NCBI GenBank assembly: GCA_002393965.1
Contig: DGSL01000026.1
Location: 192,199-256,198 of the forward strand
DNA: 64,000 nucleotides
Origin: Bacteroidales bacterium UBA4363
GTDB taxonomy: Bacteria > Bacteroidota > Bacteroidia > Bacteroidales > Paludibacteraceae
Reading direction: 5' to 3'
Shown here: positions 8,205 to 17,957 of the stretch, in pieces
Layout of the letters: each line of letters begins with the position of its first letter
Numbering within the stretch: position 1 is the stretch's first letter
The notes under the pieces: generated by a model
Seen by the model: the letters and a program-made list of their open reading frames with translations, nothing else
Databases searched by the model: none
Told to the model about the DNA's origin: nothing
Made by a program: the position numbers and the translations under genes

Positions 8205-8284
8205 AACCTTTTTGTTAAGCCAGATGAGCAAAGTCAAACTTGTTTGAACATTGCCATGGCGAAAAAAGGACTAATGAAATTGAA
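8205..8284 (+). repeat. 80-bp nested palindromic repeat, copy 2 (purH leader)
   Basis: Nearly identical to copy 1, with one T-to-A-type change in the right arm of the inner dyad (GAACATTGCC instead of GAACTTTGCC). Its internal ATG at 8256 is in frame with purH and no stop intervenes, so it could supply a 12-residue N-terminal extension (MAKKGLMKLNYK). Confidence 0.9.
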
Positions 8285-8291
8285 CTATAAA

Positions 8292-9821
8292 ATGGCAGAT
8301 AGCAAAAAAATCAAGACAGCGCTTGTTTCTGTTTTCCACAAGGACAACAAATTAGAACAGATTATAAACAAACTGCATGCAGAGGGAGTCTCTTTTATTT
8401 CTACAGGAGGGACAAAAAAATTCATTGAAAGTCTGAATATCCCTTGTCGTTCTGTTGAGTCCCTAACTACCTACCCATCTATTTTGGGCGGACGGGTCAA
8501 AACACTCCATCCAAAAATATTCGGAGGAATACTTGGTCGCCGAGAAAATGAATCTGACCGGGAACAGATGAGTCAGTATGAAATCCCAGAAATTGATTTG
8601 GTGATTGTTGACCTTTACCCGTTTGAACAGACAGTAGCCGATGGCGCGACAGAGCAGGAAATCATCGAAAAGATTGATATTGGAGGCATTTCGTTGATAC
8701 GAGCTGCGGCAAAGAATTTTGCAGATGTGATTATTGTCGCAAGCCAGGCTCAATATGCACCGATGTTGCAACTTCTGGAAGAGAAGGGGGCGATTTCAAA
8801 TATGGAAGATAGAAAGTGGTTCGCAAAGGAGGCATTTGCGGTATCTTCTGCTTATGACTCTCATATCTTTAATTGGTTTGACAAGGGATTTGATTCAGCA
8901 TTTCGATTCCCAGTCAATGGGGTGAAACATCTGCGCTATGGAGAAAATCCTCATCAGAGCGGATCTTTCTATGGGGCTTTTGATGATCTGTTTGTGCAAA
9001 TTCATGGGAAAGAGATCTCTTATAATAACATCTTGGATGTTGATGCTGCTGTGGCATTGATATCAGAGTTTCCTGATGATATAACGTTTGTTATCATGAA
9101 GCATAACAATGCTTGTGGTGTCGCCACTCGTAAAACGTTGATAGAAGCATGGAAGGCGGCCCTCGCAGGAGATCCGGTCTCTGCATTTGGCGGTGTTTTT
9201 GTCACGAACGCTAAGATAGATAAGGACTCAGCAGAAGAAATCAACAAGTTGTTCTTCGAGATTCTTATTGCTCCTGGATTTGATGAGGATGCGTTGGAGA
9301 TTCTTGAACAAAAGAAAAACCGTATTCTCCTCATTCAAAAACAGAAGTGCCTTGCAAAAAAACAATGTCGTTCCGTTTTAAACGGAATGCTTGTTCAAGA
9401 TCGAGATATGTCAATCCAAACAGAATCAGATTTGGAGCCTATGACTCAGAAGAGTCCTACTCCGTCAGAAATAAAGGATATGCTTTTTGCAAATAAAATC
9501 GTAAAGAATTCAAAGTCAAATGCCATCGTCCTTGCAAAGAACGGACAACTTTGCGCTTCTGGCGTAGGACAAACTTCTCGAGTTGACGCATTGAAACAGG
9601 CAATAGAGAAGGCAAAAACTTTTAACTTTGATTTGAATGGAGCCGTAATGGCTAGCGATGCATTTTTCCCTTTCGGAGATTGTGTGCAATTGGCGCATGA
9701 GGCTGGTATCACGGCAGTTATACAACCAGGAGGGTCTGTTCGTGACCAGGAATCAGTAGATTATTGTGACAAGCATGGGGTCGCAATGGTAAAAACGGGA
9801 ACGCGTCACTTCAAACATTGA
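8292..9821 (+). CDS. purH: Bifunctional AICAR formyltransferase / IMP cyclohydrolase
   Basis: PurH performs the last two steps of purine synthesis: formylation of AICAR by 10-formyl-THF, then ring closure to IMP. The N-terminal cyclohydrolase half shows ISTGGTKKFIE and GGRVKTLHPKIFGGIL; the C-terminal transformylase half contains MKHNNACGVAT and DAFFPFGDCVQLAHEAG. From the ATG at 8292 it has 509 residues, the usual length. The frame is open upstream through repeat copy 2 to ATGs at 8256 and 8244, so a longer product is possible. It heads the rod-shape gene cluster. Confidence 0.96.
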   Translation: MADSKKIKTALVSVFHKDNKLEQIINKLHAEGVSFISTGGTKKFIESLNIPCRSVESLTTYPSILGGRVKTLHPKIFGGILGRRENESDREQMSQYEIPEIDLVIVDLYPFEQTVADGATEQEIIEKIDIGGISLIRAAAKNFADVIIVASQAQYAPMLQLLEEKGAISNMEDRKWFAKEAFAVSSAYDSHIFNWFDKGFDSAFRFPVNGVKHLRYGENPHQSGSFYGAFDDLFVQIHGKEISYNNILDVDAAVALISEFPDDITFVIMKHNNACGVATRKTLIEAWKAALAGDPVSAFGGVFVTNAKIDKDSAEEINKLFFEILIAPGFDEDALEILEQKKNRILLIQKQKCLAKKQCRSVLNGMLVQDRDMSIQTESDLEPMTQKSPTPSEIKDMLFANKIVKNSKSNAIVLAKNGQLCASGVGQTSRVDALKQAIEKAKTFNFDLNGAVMASDAFFPFGDCVQLAHEAGITAVIQPGGSVRDQESVDYCDKHGVAMVKTGTRHFKH

Positions 9822-9866
9822 TTTTAAAAGGAAATAATTAAGCAACAAAGAAATAAAATTAACTAT

Positions 9867-10898
9867 ATGGGACTTTTTTCAGGACTTCTCCCTTATACGC
9901 AGGAAATTGCTATAGATCTCGGAACGGCCAACACAATCATTATGTGTAATGATAAAATTGTCGTAGATGAACCGTCTGTTGTGGCCCTTGACCGCAGGAC
10001 TGATAAACTAATTGCAATCGGGGAACAGGCACGTCAGATGCATGGTCGAACACACGAAAATATACGTACGGTCCGCCCGTTGCGTGATGGTGTCATTGCT
10101 GACTTCTATGCTGCAGAACAGATGATTAGAGGTATGATAGGTATGATAAACAATAAACCCCGATTGTTTACTCCTGCACTTAAGATGGTTGTTTGTATTC
10201 CTTCTGGGTCAACAGAAGTTGAGATTCGTGCTGTTCGTGACTCTTCAGAACACGCGGGGGGACGTGATGTTTATATGATTTATGAGCCAATGGCTGCTGC
10301 AATAGGTATCGGTATTGATGTTGAGGCTCCAGAAGGAAATATGATAGTTGACATTGGAGGAGGAACGACAGAGATTGCCGTAATTTCGCTGGGGGGAATA
10401 GTTTCTAATAAGTCAATTCGTATTGCCGGAGACGATCTTACGGAAGACATTATTGATTACATGGGACGTCAGCATAATATTCGAATAGGAGAGCGAACGG
10501 CAGAACTGATTAAAATTAATGTTGGTGCAGCCCTTACTGATTTAGAAGATGCGCCAGATGATTATATTGTTCACGGACCAAATCGAATGACTGCTCTCCC
10601 TTTGGAAGTCCCAGTCTCTTATCAGGAAATTGCTCATTGTCTTGAGAAGTCAATATCGAAAATTGAAGCGGCAGTCCTCAGTGCTCTGGAAGCAACGCCG
10701 GCGGAGTTATATGCCGATATTGTTAAGAAAGGAATTTATTTGGCAGGTGGAGGCGCCCTGTTGAGAGGATTGGACAAGCGTTTGTCCGACAGAATTAATA
10801 TCCCATTCCATATTGCAGAAGACCCGTTGCGTGCTGTTGCTCGAGGGACAGGCGTCGCTTTAAAAAACGTTGATAAGTTCAACTTCCTTATGCGATAA
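9867..10898 (+). CDS. mreB: Rod-shape determining actin homologue
   Basis: A bacterial actin that polymerises under the inner membrane and positions the elongasome. At 343 residues it is full length. ATP-binding motifs are clear: phosphate 1 (DLGTANTIIM), phosphate 2 (VDIGGGTTEIAVISLGG) and the adenosine loop (YLAGGGALLRGLDK). The N-terminal MGLFSGLLPYTQ precedes the first strand. It lies 45 bases after purH and is followed by a strong hairpin before mreC, which could lower expression of the downstream genes relative to mreB. Confidence 0.97.
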   Translation: MGLFSGLLPYTQEIAIDLGTANTIIMCNDKIVVDEPSVVALDRRTDKLIAIGEQARQMHGRTHENIRTVRPLRDGVIADFYAAEQMIRGMIGMINNKPRLFTPALKMVVCIPSGSTEVEIRAVRDSSEHAGGRDVYMIYEPMAAAIGIGIDVEAPEGNMIVDIGGGTTEIAVISLGGIVSNKSIRIAGDDLTEDIIDYMGRQHNIRIGERTAELIKINVGAALTDLEDAPDDYIVHGPNRMTALPLEVPVSYQEIAHCLEKSISKIEAAVLSALEATPAELYADIVKKGIYLAGGGALLRGLDKRLSDRINIPFHIAEDPLRAVARGTGVALKNVDKFNFLMR

Positions 10899-10933
10899 AG
10901 AGTTGGTAAGGATAGTATAGACAAAATATATTG

Positions 10934-10972
10934 ACCATTAGGAGCAGGTTCTTGGCTCCTAATGGTGTTTTA
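10934..10972 (+). terminator. Terminator or attenuator between mreB and mreC
   Basis: A perfect 12-bp stem (ACCATTAGGAGC with GCTCCTAATGGT, 9-base loop) is followed by GTTTTAT. No promoter is visible between it and mreC, so partial read-through is likely. Confidence 0.75.
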
Positions 10973-11001
10973 TAGACGAATTCAATAATCAGGTCTTAAA
11001 G

Positions 11002-11928
11002 GTGCGATCGCTCGTTGATTTTTTCATCAAATATGGAATCATCCTTTTTTTCCTTTTGTTGGAAGGGATTTCTTTCTTTTTGGTTGTAAAAAACAATTAC
11101 TTTCAACGGAGTAGTTTCTATACAAGCTTCGCAGAAGTGTCCAATCGACTTTTTCTCATTCGGGAGGGTGTCTCTTCTTATTTCCGACTTGGATCAACAA
11201 ATGAACAACTTGCCCAAGAGAATGTAGAACTGAGAAATCGTGTTTTTGAGTTGCAGAATCAAGTCCAGATGTTAAAAGGAGGTAACGGATTAAGAACTGT
11301 TACGATAGAATATCCACAGGTGCTATCCGCTGACTCTGATTCCATTAAAAGAAAGGATCCCAAACTTGAGTTTACTTGCTTTTCTGCTCGCGTAATTAAT
11401 AATACAACAGGTCATCTGCAGAATTATATCACTTTGAATCGAGGATATTCTGATGGTATTCGAGAAGATATGAGTGTAATTTCGGCAGGAGGAGTGGTTG
11501 GAGTGGTTATGGCTGTTTCAGATCATTTTTCCATTGTCATGCCAGTTCTCAATTCTAAAATGCAGGTTTCTTGTAAAATCTTGGCAGATAAAAAGGTGCA
11601 GGAAAGTTTGGGCAATATAAAGGATATTGGCTCCTTAGTCTGGCCTGGAGGGAATCCGGAATATGCCACGATGACGAATGTTCCCCGACATGTTCCTATA
11701 AAAAAGGGTGATATTGTTGTAACATCTGGATATTCAGACTTTTTCCCGGAAGGAATTCGGGTGGGATCTATTGAGGAGTTCCATCCGGCTGAGGATGATA
11801 ACTATTTTGACATAAAGGTGCGACTTTCTGTTAAATTTAGTGCTTTGGAGTATGTGGAGGTGCTGAATTATAAAAATCGGGCAGAACAGGCGGCTCTTGA
11901 GGCGAAGACAAGAACAGAAGAAAAGTAG
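11002..11928 (+). CDS. mreC: Rod-shape determining protein MreC
   Basis: A bitopic inner-membrane protein of the elongasome. The start is GTG at 11002. One N-terminal membrane helix (IILFFLLLEGISFFLVV) is followed by a coiled-coil region (EQLAQENVELRNRVFELQNQ, about residues 69-90) and the periplasmic beta-barrel domain (GYSDGIREDMSVISAGGVVG; KGDIVVTSGYSDFFPEGI). MreC activates PBP2-RodA, encoded downstream. Confidence 0.93.
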   Translation: MRSLVDFFIKYGIILFFLLLEGISFFLVVKNNYFQRSSFYTSFAEVSNRLFLIREGVSSYFRLGSTNEQLAQENVELRNRVFELQNQVQMLKGGNGLRTVTIEYPQVLSADSDSIKRKDPKLEFTCFSARVINNTTGHLQNYITLNRGYSDGIREDMSVISAGGVVGVVMAVSDHFSIVMPVLNSKMQVSCKILADKKVQESLGNIKDIGSLVWPGGNPEYATMTNVPRHVPIKKGDIVVTSGYSDFFPEGIRVGSIEEFHPAEDDNYFDIKVRLSVKFSALEYVEVLNYKNRAEQAALEAKTRTEEK

Positions 11929-11937
11929 TAATGCAAG

Positions 11938-12450
11938 ATGAACGCAAATCCGTTACGTTATTTATTGTTTTTTGTTGTACTTGTGTTAGTACAAGTTCTG
12001 ACTCTTAACAACGTACATTTGTTCGGATATGCATCTCCATATCTATACATTTGGTTTATCATTTTACTCCCCTATGCTACACCTCGCTATCTTACCCTCT
12101 TTTTGGGATTTTTGTTGGGAGCAATCCTTGATCTTATGAATGCTACACCAGGCATTCATGCTTTTGCAACAACTCTTGCTGCTGGTGTTTCTATTCTTGC
12201 TTTGCCATATTTTATGCCACATGAGGACGAACGAGACAGAGTTCATATTATTCCCTCAATGCGATCTTTGGGAATAGGCGCCTTTGTCAAATACTCCGTC
12301 TTAATTGTCTTTGTTCATCATTTTGCGCTCTATGCAATAGAGGCATTCTCATTCAACCATTTTTTCCATTTATTTTTTCGTGTCATCGTCTCAACGTTGT
12401 TTACGCTTTTGTTGATTCTATCATTGGAATATTTTAAGATGAAGCGATAG
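11938..12450 (+). CDS. mreD: Rod-shape determining protein MreD
   Basis: A 170-residue polytopic membrane protein with about five hydrophobic helices and the typical loop FLLGAILDLMNATPGIHAFA. MreD completes the MreBCD complex. It starts 10 bases after mreC and is followed by mrdA. The family is weakly conserved, so identification leans on context. Confidence 0.88.
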   Translation: MNANPLRYLLFFVVLVLVQVLTLNNVHLFGYASPYLYIWFIILLPYATPRYLTLFLGFLLGAILDLMNATPGIHAFATTLAAGVSILALPYFMPHEDERDRVHIIPSMRSLGIGAFVKYSVLIVFVHHFALYAIEAFSFNHFFHLFFRVIVSTLFTLLLILSLEYFKMKR

Positions 12451-12509
12451 ATTGGCTGAGAAAATAGGGAAACATATCAGATAGACAAGAATCACATAAT
12501 CTATGTGCA

Positions 12510-14366
12510 ATGGCAATAGGGAATGACATTCACATTGGTCGTAAGAACGTAATCATCACATTGATGGTTATTGTTTTCGTTGTTTATATTCTTCGTCTTC
12601 TTCAGTTGCAGATATTCGATGAAACATATAAAAATTCTGCTGATAACAATGCCTTCCTTCACAAAACGCGATATCCTGCTCGTGGACTAATTTATGACCG
12701 GAATGGTAAACTCTTAGTATATAATAAGCCCGCATATGATGTCATGGTCATCATAAATGAAGTTCATGACCTTGATACGATAGACTTTTGTCGGACGGTG
12801 AATATTACTAAAGATCAGTTCTGCTCTCTTATTGAGAAGATGAAAAGGCAACCTGGATATACGCCATACACGCCACAACAGCTCATAGCCCAGTTATCTA
12901 TAGAAGAATATGCCGTTCTACAAGAAAAACTCTTCCGCTTCCCTGGTTTTTATATTCAGGACAGAACGCTTCGGGAATATACTTATCCTTGCGCCGCACA
13001 TGCGTTGGGTTATGTCAGCGAGGTGACTGAGCAGGAGATAGAGGAAAACCCCTATTATAAGCGTGGAGATTACATAGGTCGAAGCGGAATAGAAAAACAA
13101 TACGAAAGTGTATTGTGCGGAATAAAAGGCTATGAAATTCTTCTTCGCGATTCTCGGGGACGTTTAAAAGGAAAATATCAAGATGGGAAATTGGATAGAG
13201 CTTCTGTCTCTGGCAAAAATATACAGTTGTCTTTAGATATTGAACTCCAGCAATATGGAGAGAAGTTAATGCAAAATAAAATTGGCAGCGTTGTGGCAAT
13301 CGAGCCTTCAACGGGAGAAGTCCTCGCTTTTGTTGCATCCCCTGCTTATAACCCATCAGATCTTGTTGGTCGCGATAGGAGTAGGAATTTCCCTCTACTA
13401 AATAAAAATCCGCTTAAGCCATTGCTCGATCGCCCTCTTCAAGCCCGTTATCCTCCAGGATCTACATTCAAAGTCCTTAATTCTCTTATCTTTCAGCACG
13501 AAGGGATAATTACGCCGGCAACTCGTTATGGATGTGCACATGGTTTTTCATACGGAGGCCTACATGTTGGATGTCATGGACACCCATCCCCACTTGACAT
13601 GCGCCACTCTCTTCAAACTTCATGTAATGGATACTATTGTCATGGATTGCATGATATGTTAGATACTCATCGACGCAAGTATGGTTCTGTACAAGAAGCT
13701 TTGAATACGTGGAAAAATCATGTGGTTTCATTTGGGTTCGGTTACAAGACAGGTATTGATCTTCCTCATGAAAATAGAGGATATATTCCGAATGCGAGTG
13801 TATATGATAAAGTGTATGGAACAAAGGGATGGAGTGGTGTGACAATCATATCCATCGCCATTGGCCAAGGAGAAGTTCTCGCAACGCCGATTCAGGAAGC
13901 AAATTATGTTTCTGCAATAGCAAACCATGGATGGTGGATAACTCCACATGTTGTAAAGAAAATATATGGAGACACCATTCCATCAAGTCTATTGGAAAAA
14001 CATGTAACTTCTGTGGATCCAAAATTCTTCGATGCGTCAATTGATGGAATGGAAATGGCAGTACAAGGAGGAACTGCGCGTGTCGCACAATTGCCAGGAG
14101 TTCGTGTCTGCGCAAAAACAGGAACGGCACAGAATCCTCATGGGAAAGATCATTCTGTTTTTATCGCCTTTGCACCTCGGGAAAATCCTAAAATTGCCAT
14201 TGCTGTTTTCGTCGAGAATGCCGGATTTGGTGCAACATGGGCTGGCCCTATTGCTTCTCTCATGATGGAAAAATATCTTACAGGAGGTATTGCGGATAAT
14301 AGGAAATATTTAGAGGAACGTATGGTTAATGCAAATCTGATTCCGACAAATCCAAAGGAACGGTAA
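12510..14366 (+). CDS. mrdA: Penicillin-binding protein 2 (elongation transpeptidase)
   Basis: A class B PBP that cross-links peptidoglycan during cell elongation, paired with RodA. The 618-residue protein has an N-terminal membrane anchor (about residues 14-33), a PBP dimerisation domain with RGLIYDRNGKLL, and the transpeptidase domain with the three active-site motifs: STFK (Ser about 318), SCN (about 370) and KTGTAQ (about 536). All catalytic residues are present. It precedes rodA by 65 bases. Confidence 0.97.
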   Translation: MAIGNDIHIGRKNVIITLMVIVFVVYILRLLQLQIFDETYKNSADNNAFLHKTRYPARGLIYDRNGKLLVYNKPAYDVMVIINEVHDLDTIDFCRTVNITKDQFCSLIEKMKRQPGYTPYTPQQLIAQLSIEEYAVLQEKLFRFPGFYIQDRTLREYTYPCAAHALGYVSEVTEQEIEENPYYKRGDYIGRSGIEKQYESVLCGIKGYEILLRDSRGRLKGKYQDGKLDRASVSGKNIQLSLDIELQQYGEKLMQNKIGSVVAIEPSTGEVLAFVASPAYNPSDLVGRDRSRNFPLLNKNPLKPLLDRPLQARYPPGSTFKVLNSLIFQHEGIITPATRYGCAHGFSYGGLHVGCHGHPSPLDMRHSLQTSCNGYYCHGLHDMLDTHRRKYGSVQEALNTWKNHVVSFGFGYKTGIDLPHENRGYIPNASVYDKVYGTKGWSGVTIISIAIGQGEVLATPIQEANYVSAIANHGWWITPHVVKKIYGDTIPSSLLEKHVTSVDPKFFDASIDGMEMAVQGGTARVAQLPGVRVCAKTGTAQNPHGKDHSVFIAFAPRENPKIAIAVFVENAGFGATWAGPIASLMMEKYLTGGIADNRKYLEERMVNANLIPTNPKER

Positions 14367-14431
14367 TCCAAAAAGGATAAGAAGGATGCTTTGTACTTTC
14401 TTTCCAAAGTGAAAACTTGAGTGATGTAAAC

Positions 14432-15931
14432 ATGATACGCAGACAATCGATATCAAATACGGTAGACTGGCCAGCTATTTTCATATATATTCTGCTGATT
14501 GCAATGGGCGGGATGAGTGTCTTCTGTGCCACATACAATCCGGAACATCCATTAGCAATTTTCGAGTTTGGCCAAAAGGCAGGGAAACAGGTTATTTGGA
14601 TATTATGTTCTGGGGTTATTGCCACTTCTATTCTTCTCATTAACTCACGTATTTGGGAAACTTTTTCTATGATCATTTACACAGCCCTTATCCTATTGCT
14701 GATTTTAACCATTTTCATTTCTTCAGGTCATAAGGGATCACATTCATGGATTGATATAGGCCCTTTCGCCCTGCAGCCTGCTGAGTTTGCGAAGTTTGCC
14801 ACAGCATTAGCTCTGTCACATGTTATCTCGCGTTATGATTTCCATTTAAAGGGTTTTCGTAATTATGCCATAGTCTGTGCCTTATTTCTTCTTCCCATGG
14901 TTATCATAATAGCACAGAATGAAACAGGATCTGCTCTCGTCTTTTCGTCTTTTTTCCTTGTTCTATATCGTAAAGGCATGCCGGGAGTCTTGTTGTTCCT
15001 CTCGTTTTTAGCCATTGTTTTGTTTATTATTGTCATCAAGTTTGGAGACCCTTTGGCGGAGTCTCTTTCTCAAAATACTTTCTGGTCCTCTTTTGGTTCC
15101 ATAGGACTCTTGGTGGCTTGTATTTTGATTTTTCTAACGGTTGTAGGCTTCCTTCTTGTATTTCACCATGATACTGAGTCAGTTTGGTTTCTTATTAAAA
15201 TATTGATTTCTACGATTGTTGTCGCTTTAGCAATTAATTATTTTTTTTCTCTATCCTATTGCTTGTTTGCGATAGCATTTCTTTTATTTGTGTTTGCTTG
15301 GTCCGTCGTTCGAGCTTGGCGAGCGCCTATTTCTTCTTCGATTCGGACTCCGTCTCGTAAATTCTTCTCTTTATTGGCAGTTTTTACTTTATCGGCTACT
15401 TTGTACAGCCAGTCTGCTTCCATGGCATTTAACGTCCTTCAGCCGCATCAACAATCACGTATTCGTGTTGTATTGGGGATGGAAGACGATCCGAAGGGTG
15501 CAGGATACAATGTAAATCAATCGAAAATTGCCATTGGATCTGGCCAGTTTATTGGGAAAGGTTTCTTGAACGGCACACAAACGAAATTGAATTACGTACC
15601 GGAACAAGAAACAGATTTCATTTTTTGCACCATCGGGGAGGAATTTGGATTTGTAGGATCCTTCTTGGTTTTGTTCTTGTATTTACTTCTCATGATACGC
15701 ATCGTACAGATCGCCGAGCGACAGAATGAGGAGTTTAATCAAATTTATGGGTATTGTGTGGCGACAATACTATTTTTTCATTTTGCCATAAATATCGGCA
15801 TGGTCATAGGTTTGGCTCCAATTATAGGCATTCCTTTGCCGTTTTTTTCTTATGGGGGCTCTTCTTTATGGAGTTTTACCATCATGCTTTTTGTGTTGTT
15901 ACGTTTGGACGCGTCACGACTTGAAAGATAG
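14432..15931 (+). CDS. rodA: Peptidoglycan polymerase RodA (SEDS family)
   Basis: RodA polymerises lipid II into glycan strands together with PBP2. The protein is multi-spanning (about ten helices) and ends with the conserved PLPFFSYGGSSLW motif; HSWIDIGPFALQPAEFAK is the characteristic early loop. The large extracytoplasmic loop containing NQSKIAIGSGQ is present. The frame can begin at a TTG (14417), but the ATG at 14432 is preferred, giving 499 residues, somewhat longer than proteobacterial RodA through an extra membrane region in the middle. Confidence 0.95.
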   Translation: MIRRQSISNTVDWPAIFIYILLIAMGGMSVFCATYNPEHPLAIFEFGQKAGKQVIWILCSGVIATSILLINSRIWETFSMIIYTALILLLILTIFISSGHKGSHSWIDIGPFALQPAEFAKFATALALSHVISRYDFHLKGFRNYAIVCALFLLPMVIIIAQNETGSALVFSSFFLVLYRKGMPGVLLFLSFLAIVLFIIVIKFGDPLAESLSQNTFWSSFGSIGLLVACILIFLTVVGFLLVFHHDTESVWFLIKILISTIVVALAINYFFSLSYCLFAIAFLLFVFAWSVVRAWRAPISSSIRTPSRKFFSLLAVFTLSATLYSQSASMAFNVLQPHQQSRIRVVLGMEDDPKGAGYNVNQSKIAIGSGQFIGKGFLNGTQTKLNYVPEQETDFIFCTIGEEFGFVGSFLVLFLYLLLMIRIVQIAERQNEEFNQIYGYCVATILFFHFAINIGMVIGLAPIIGIPLPFFSYGGSSLWSFTIMLFVLLRLDASRLER

Positions 15932-15939
15932 AGCATTTT

Positions 15940-17163
15940 ATGGCACTGAACTATATTTGGATAGGATTGTTTGTCGTGGGCATTACGGTGGGCGTTATTC
16001 GTCTGCTATTTGGAAATTACGATGTGATGCCTGCTATGATGGAATCCCTGTTCTCCATGTCGTCAATGGCTTTTGAGATGACGATAGGTCTTACAGGAAT
16101 GCTAACCTTGTGGATGGGCATGCTGAAAGTGGGTGAAGATAGTGGATTAGTAGGAAGATTGGCAAAAGTCCTCTCCCCGGTATTAACGAAGTTATTTCCT
16201 GATATACCGAAGAACCACCCAGCGTTATCATCTATTTTTATGAATATTTCAGCGAACATGTTGGGATTGGACAATGCGGCGACTCCCATGGGATTGAAGG
16301 CCATGAAAGAATTACAAAGCCTGAACACCCAAAAGGACTCGGCATCGAATCCGATGATTATGTTCTTGACCATCAATACGTCTGGATTGACCATTATACC
16401 GATTTCTATCTTGGCATATCGTGCAAAAGCTGGAGCCGCAGAGCCGGCGGATGTTTTTATCCCCCTGTTACTTACTACATTATGTAGTACGATGGTTGGA
16501 TTGTTAGTTGTAAGCGTAATACAACGTATTAAATTATGGGATCGAACTTTGTTGTTGACCTTTGGCGCTTTGTTTGCTTTTGTCGGAGGATTATTAATGC
16601 TGGTTCTGCATACAGAAAATATCCAGGATTTTTTTCGTCAGATGACAGCATGTATTCTTCTTGGTGTAATATTAATTTTTGTTGTGTCCGGACTTCGTGC
16701 TCGCTTGAACGTATACGATTCGTTCATAGAGGGAGCTAAAGGAGGATTTGGAATAGCTGTTAGCCTGATTCCATATTGCGTGGCAATATTGGTCGCCATA
16801 GGTGTATTCCGAGCGTCAGGAGCATTAACAATGGTAGAGAATGGCGTTCGGTCTATTGTAGATTTTTTCGGCATAAATAGTGATTTTGTGGGGGCAATTC
16901 CAGTAGCATTGATGAAACCTTTGAATGGAAGTGGAGCACGAGGTATGATGTTGGAGTGTTTTAGTAGTTATGGCCCAGATTCATTTGTGGGACATTTGGC
17001 TAGCATTTTCCAAGGATCAACAGACACAACGTTTTACATTCTAGCAATCTATTTTGGCTCTGTCGGAATCAAAAAATATCGTTATTCGGTGTTATGTGGA
17101 TTAGTAGCAGATTTTGCGGGCATACTGGCAGCTGTTTTAATATGTTACCTTTTTTTTGGATAA
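15940..17163 (+). CDS. SpmA-SpmB-like fused membrane protein
   Basis: A 407-residue membrane protein in which a SpmA-like half (FEMTIGLTGMLTLWMGMLKVGEDSGL; FMNISANMLGLDNAATPMG) is followed by a SpmB-like half (PVALMKPLNGSGARGM; FYILAIYFGSVGIKKYRYSV). In Firmicutes spmA and spmB are separate spore-maturation genes; in Bacteroidetes the fused form occurs without sporulation, and its transport role is unknown. It starts 8 bases after rodA and is probably cotranscribed with the rod-shape genes, suggesting an envelope role. Confidence 0.85.
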   Translation: MALNYIWIGLFVVGITVGVIRLLFGNYDVMPAMMESLFSMSSMAFEMTIGLTGMLTLWMGMLKVGEDSGLVGRLAKVLSPVLTKLFPDIPKNHPALSSIFMNISANMLGLDNAATPMGLKAMKELQSLNTQKDSASNPMIMFLTINTSGLTIIPISILAYRAKAGAAEPADVFIPLLLTTLCSTMVGLLVVSVIQRIKLWDRTLLLTFGALFAFVGGLLMLVLHTENIQDFFRQMTACILLGVILIFVVSGLRARLNVYDSFIEGAKGGFGIAVSLIPYCVAILVAIGVFRASGALTMVENGVRSIVDFFGINSDFVGAIPVALMKPLNGSGARGMMLECFSSYGPDSFVGHLASIFQGSTDTTFYILAIYFGSVGIKKYRYSVLCGLVADFAGILAAVLICYLFFG

Positions 17164-17204
17164 ATTTCTTTTTTGCTAGGACGAATGAAGAAGGACAGAC
17201 AATA

Positions 17205-17213
17205 GGGGGGGGG
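17205..17213. repeat. G9 homopolymer tract upstream of the Fur-family gene
   Basis: Nine consecutive G residues, 42 bases after the stop of the preceding gene and about 210 bases before the Fur-family start codon. It is the second G9 tract in the window, again outside coding sequence. The rest of 17164-17424 shows no gene or clear promoter. Confidence 0.8.
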
Positions 17214-17424
17214 TAACAACAGAACAGGAATTTCATGACAGAGACGAAATGATTATCCGTGCTTCAACAATTGTTCGTCTTACATATAACTGCCCTTCAT
17301 GACTTATGGGAAACACCAAGAACATCCAGCTAATTCTATGGGGGCTTCTACATTGGTGTCCTTTTCGGTACATAGCGACAATTGGACAAAATAAACGACA
17401 CATTGAAGTCTAAAATAACAGGAC

Positions 17425-17883
17425 ATGAATAAGAAGGAAATGATACTGCGCATGGAACGTAAAGGGGTTAAGCCGACAGCAAATCGTTTGATTGTAGCCT
17501 GTGAATTAAACAATGCCAAGATCCCGTTGTCACTTGCTGACTTGACTGAACGAATCCCACAAATGGACCGGTCAAGCCTTTTCCGTGTCTTGACTTTTTT
17601 CTTACAACATGATGTAGTTGATTCTTTTGAGGATGGACGTGGAATTATCAACTACGAATTATGCGAAACGGAAGCAGAGTCGTTGCATCATGAAAATCAT
17701 GTGCATTTTTATTGTGAGGTATGTCACAGATCCTATTGTTTGAGGGACATTCAAATGATTGATATGGAGAATGTTGCCATGCCTGAAGGTTTTGTCTCTC
17801 ATGGTATTTCTTTTGTTATCAAGGGGATATGTTCTACCTGTAAAAAATCGAACGGAGTCAAAAATAGTTTTTCAGGACATTAG
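17425..17883 (+). CDS. Fur-family transcriptional regulator
   Basis: The 152-residue protein has an N-terminal winged helix (RKGVKPTANRLIVACEL; RSSLFRVLTFFLQHDVV) and a C-terminal metal-binding dimer domain with HENHVHFYCEVCHRSYC and CSTC, giving a four-cysteine structural zinc site. Fur-family proteins sense Fe, Zn, Mn or peroxide. The acidic/histidine regulatory site is not distinctive enough to choose; the Cys-rich pattern fits Zur or Fur. No target genes are adjacent. Confidence 0.88.
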   Translation: MNKKEMILRMERKGVKPTANRLIVACELNNAKIPLSLADLTERIPQMDRSSLFRVLTFFLQHDVVDSFEDGRGIINYELCETEAESLHHENHVHFYCEVCHRSYCLRDIQMIDMENVAMPEGFVSHGISFVIKGICSTCKKSNGVKNSFSGH

Positions 17884-17957
17884 ACTCCCTAAAAAGGGGT
17901 AGGGTTTTCTATAAATATAGAGACTTGTATAGGAAAGATAGGCTTTTGCCATTCAAA

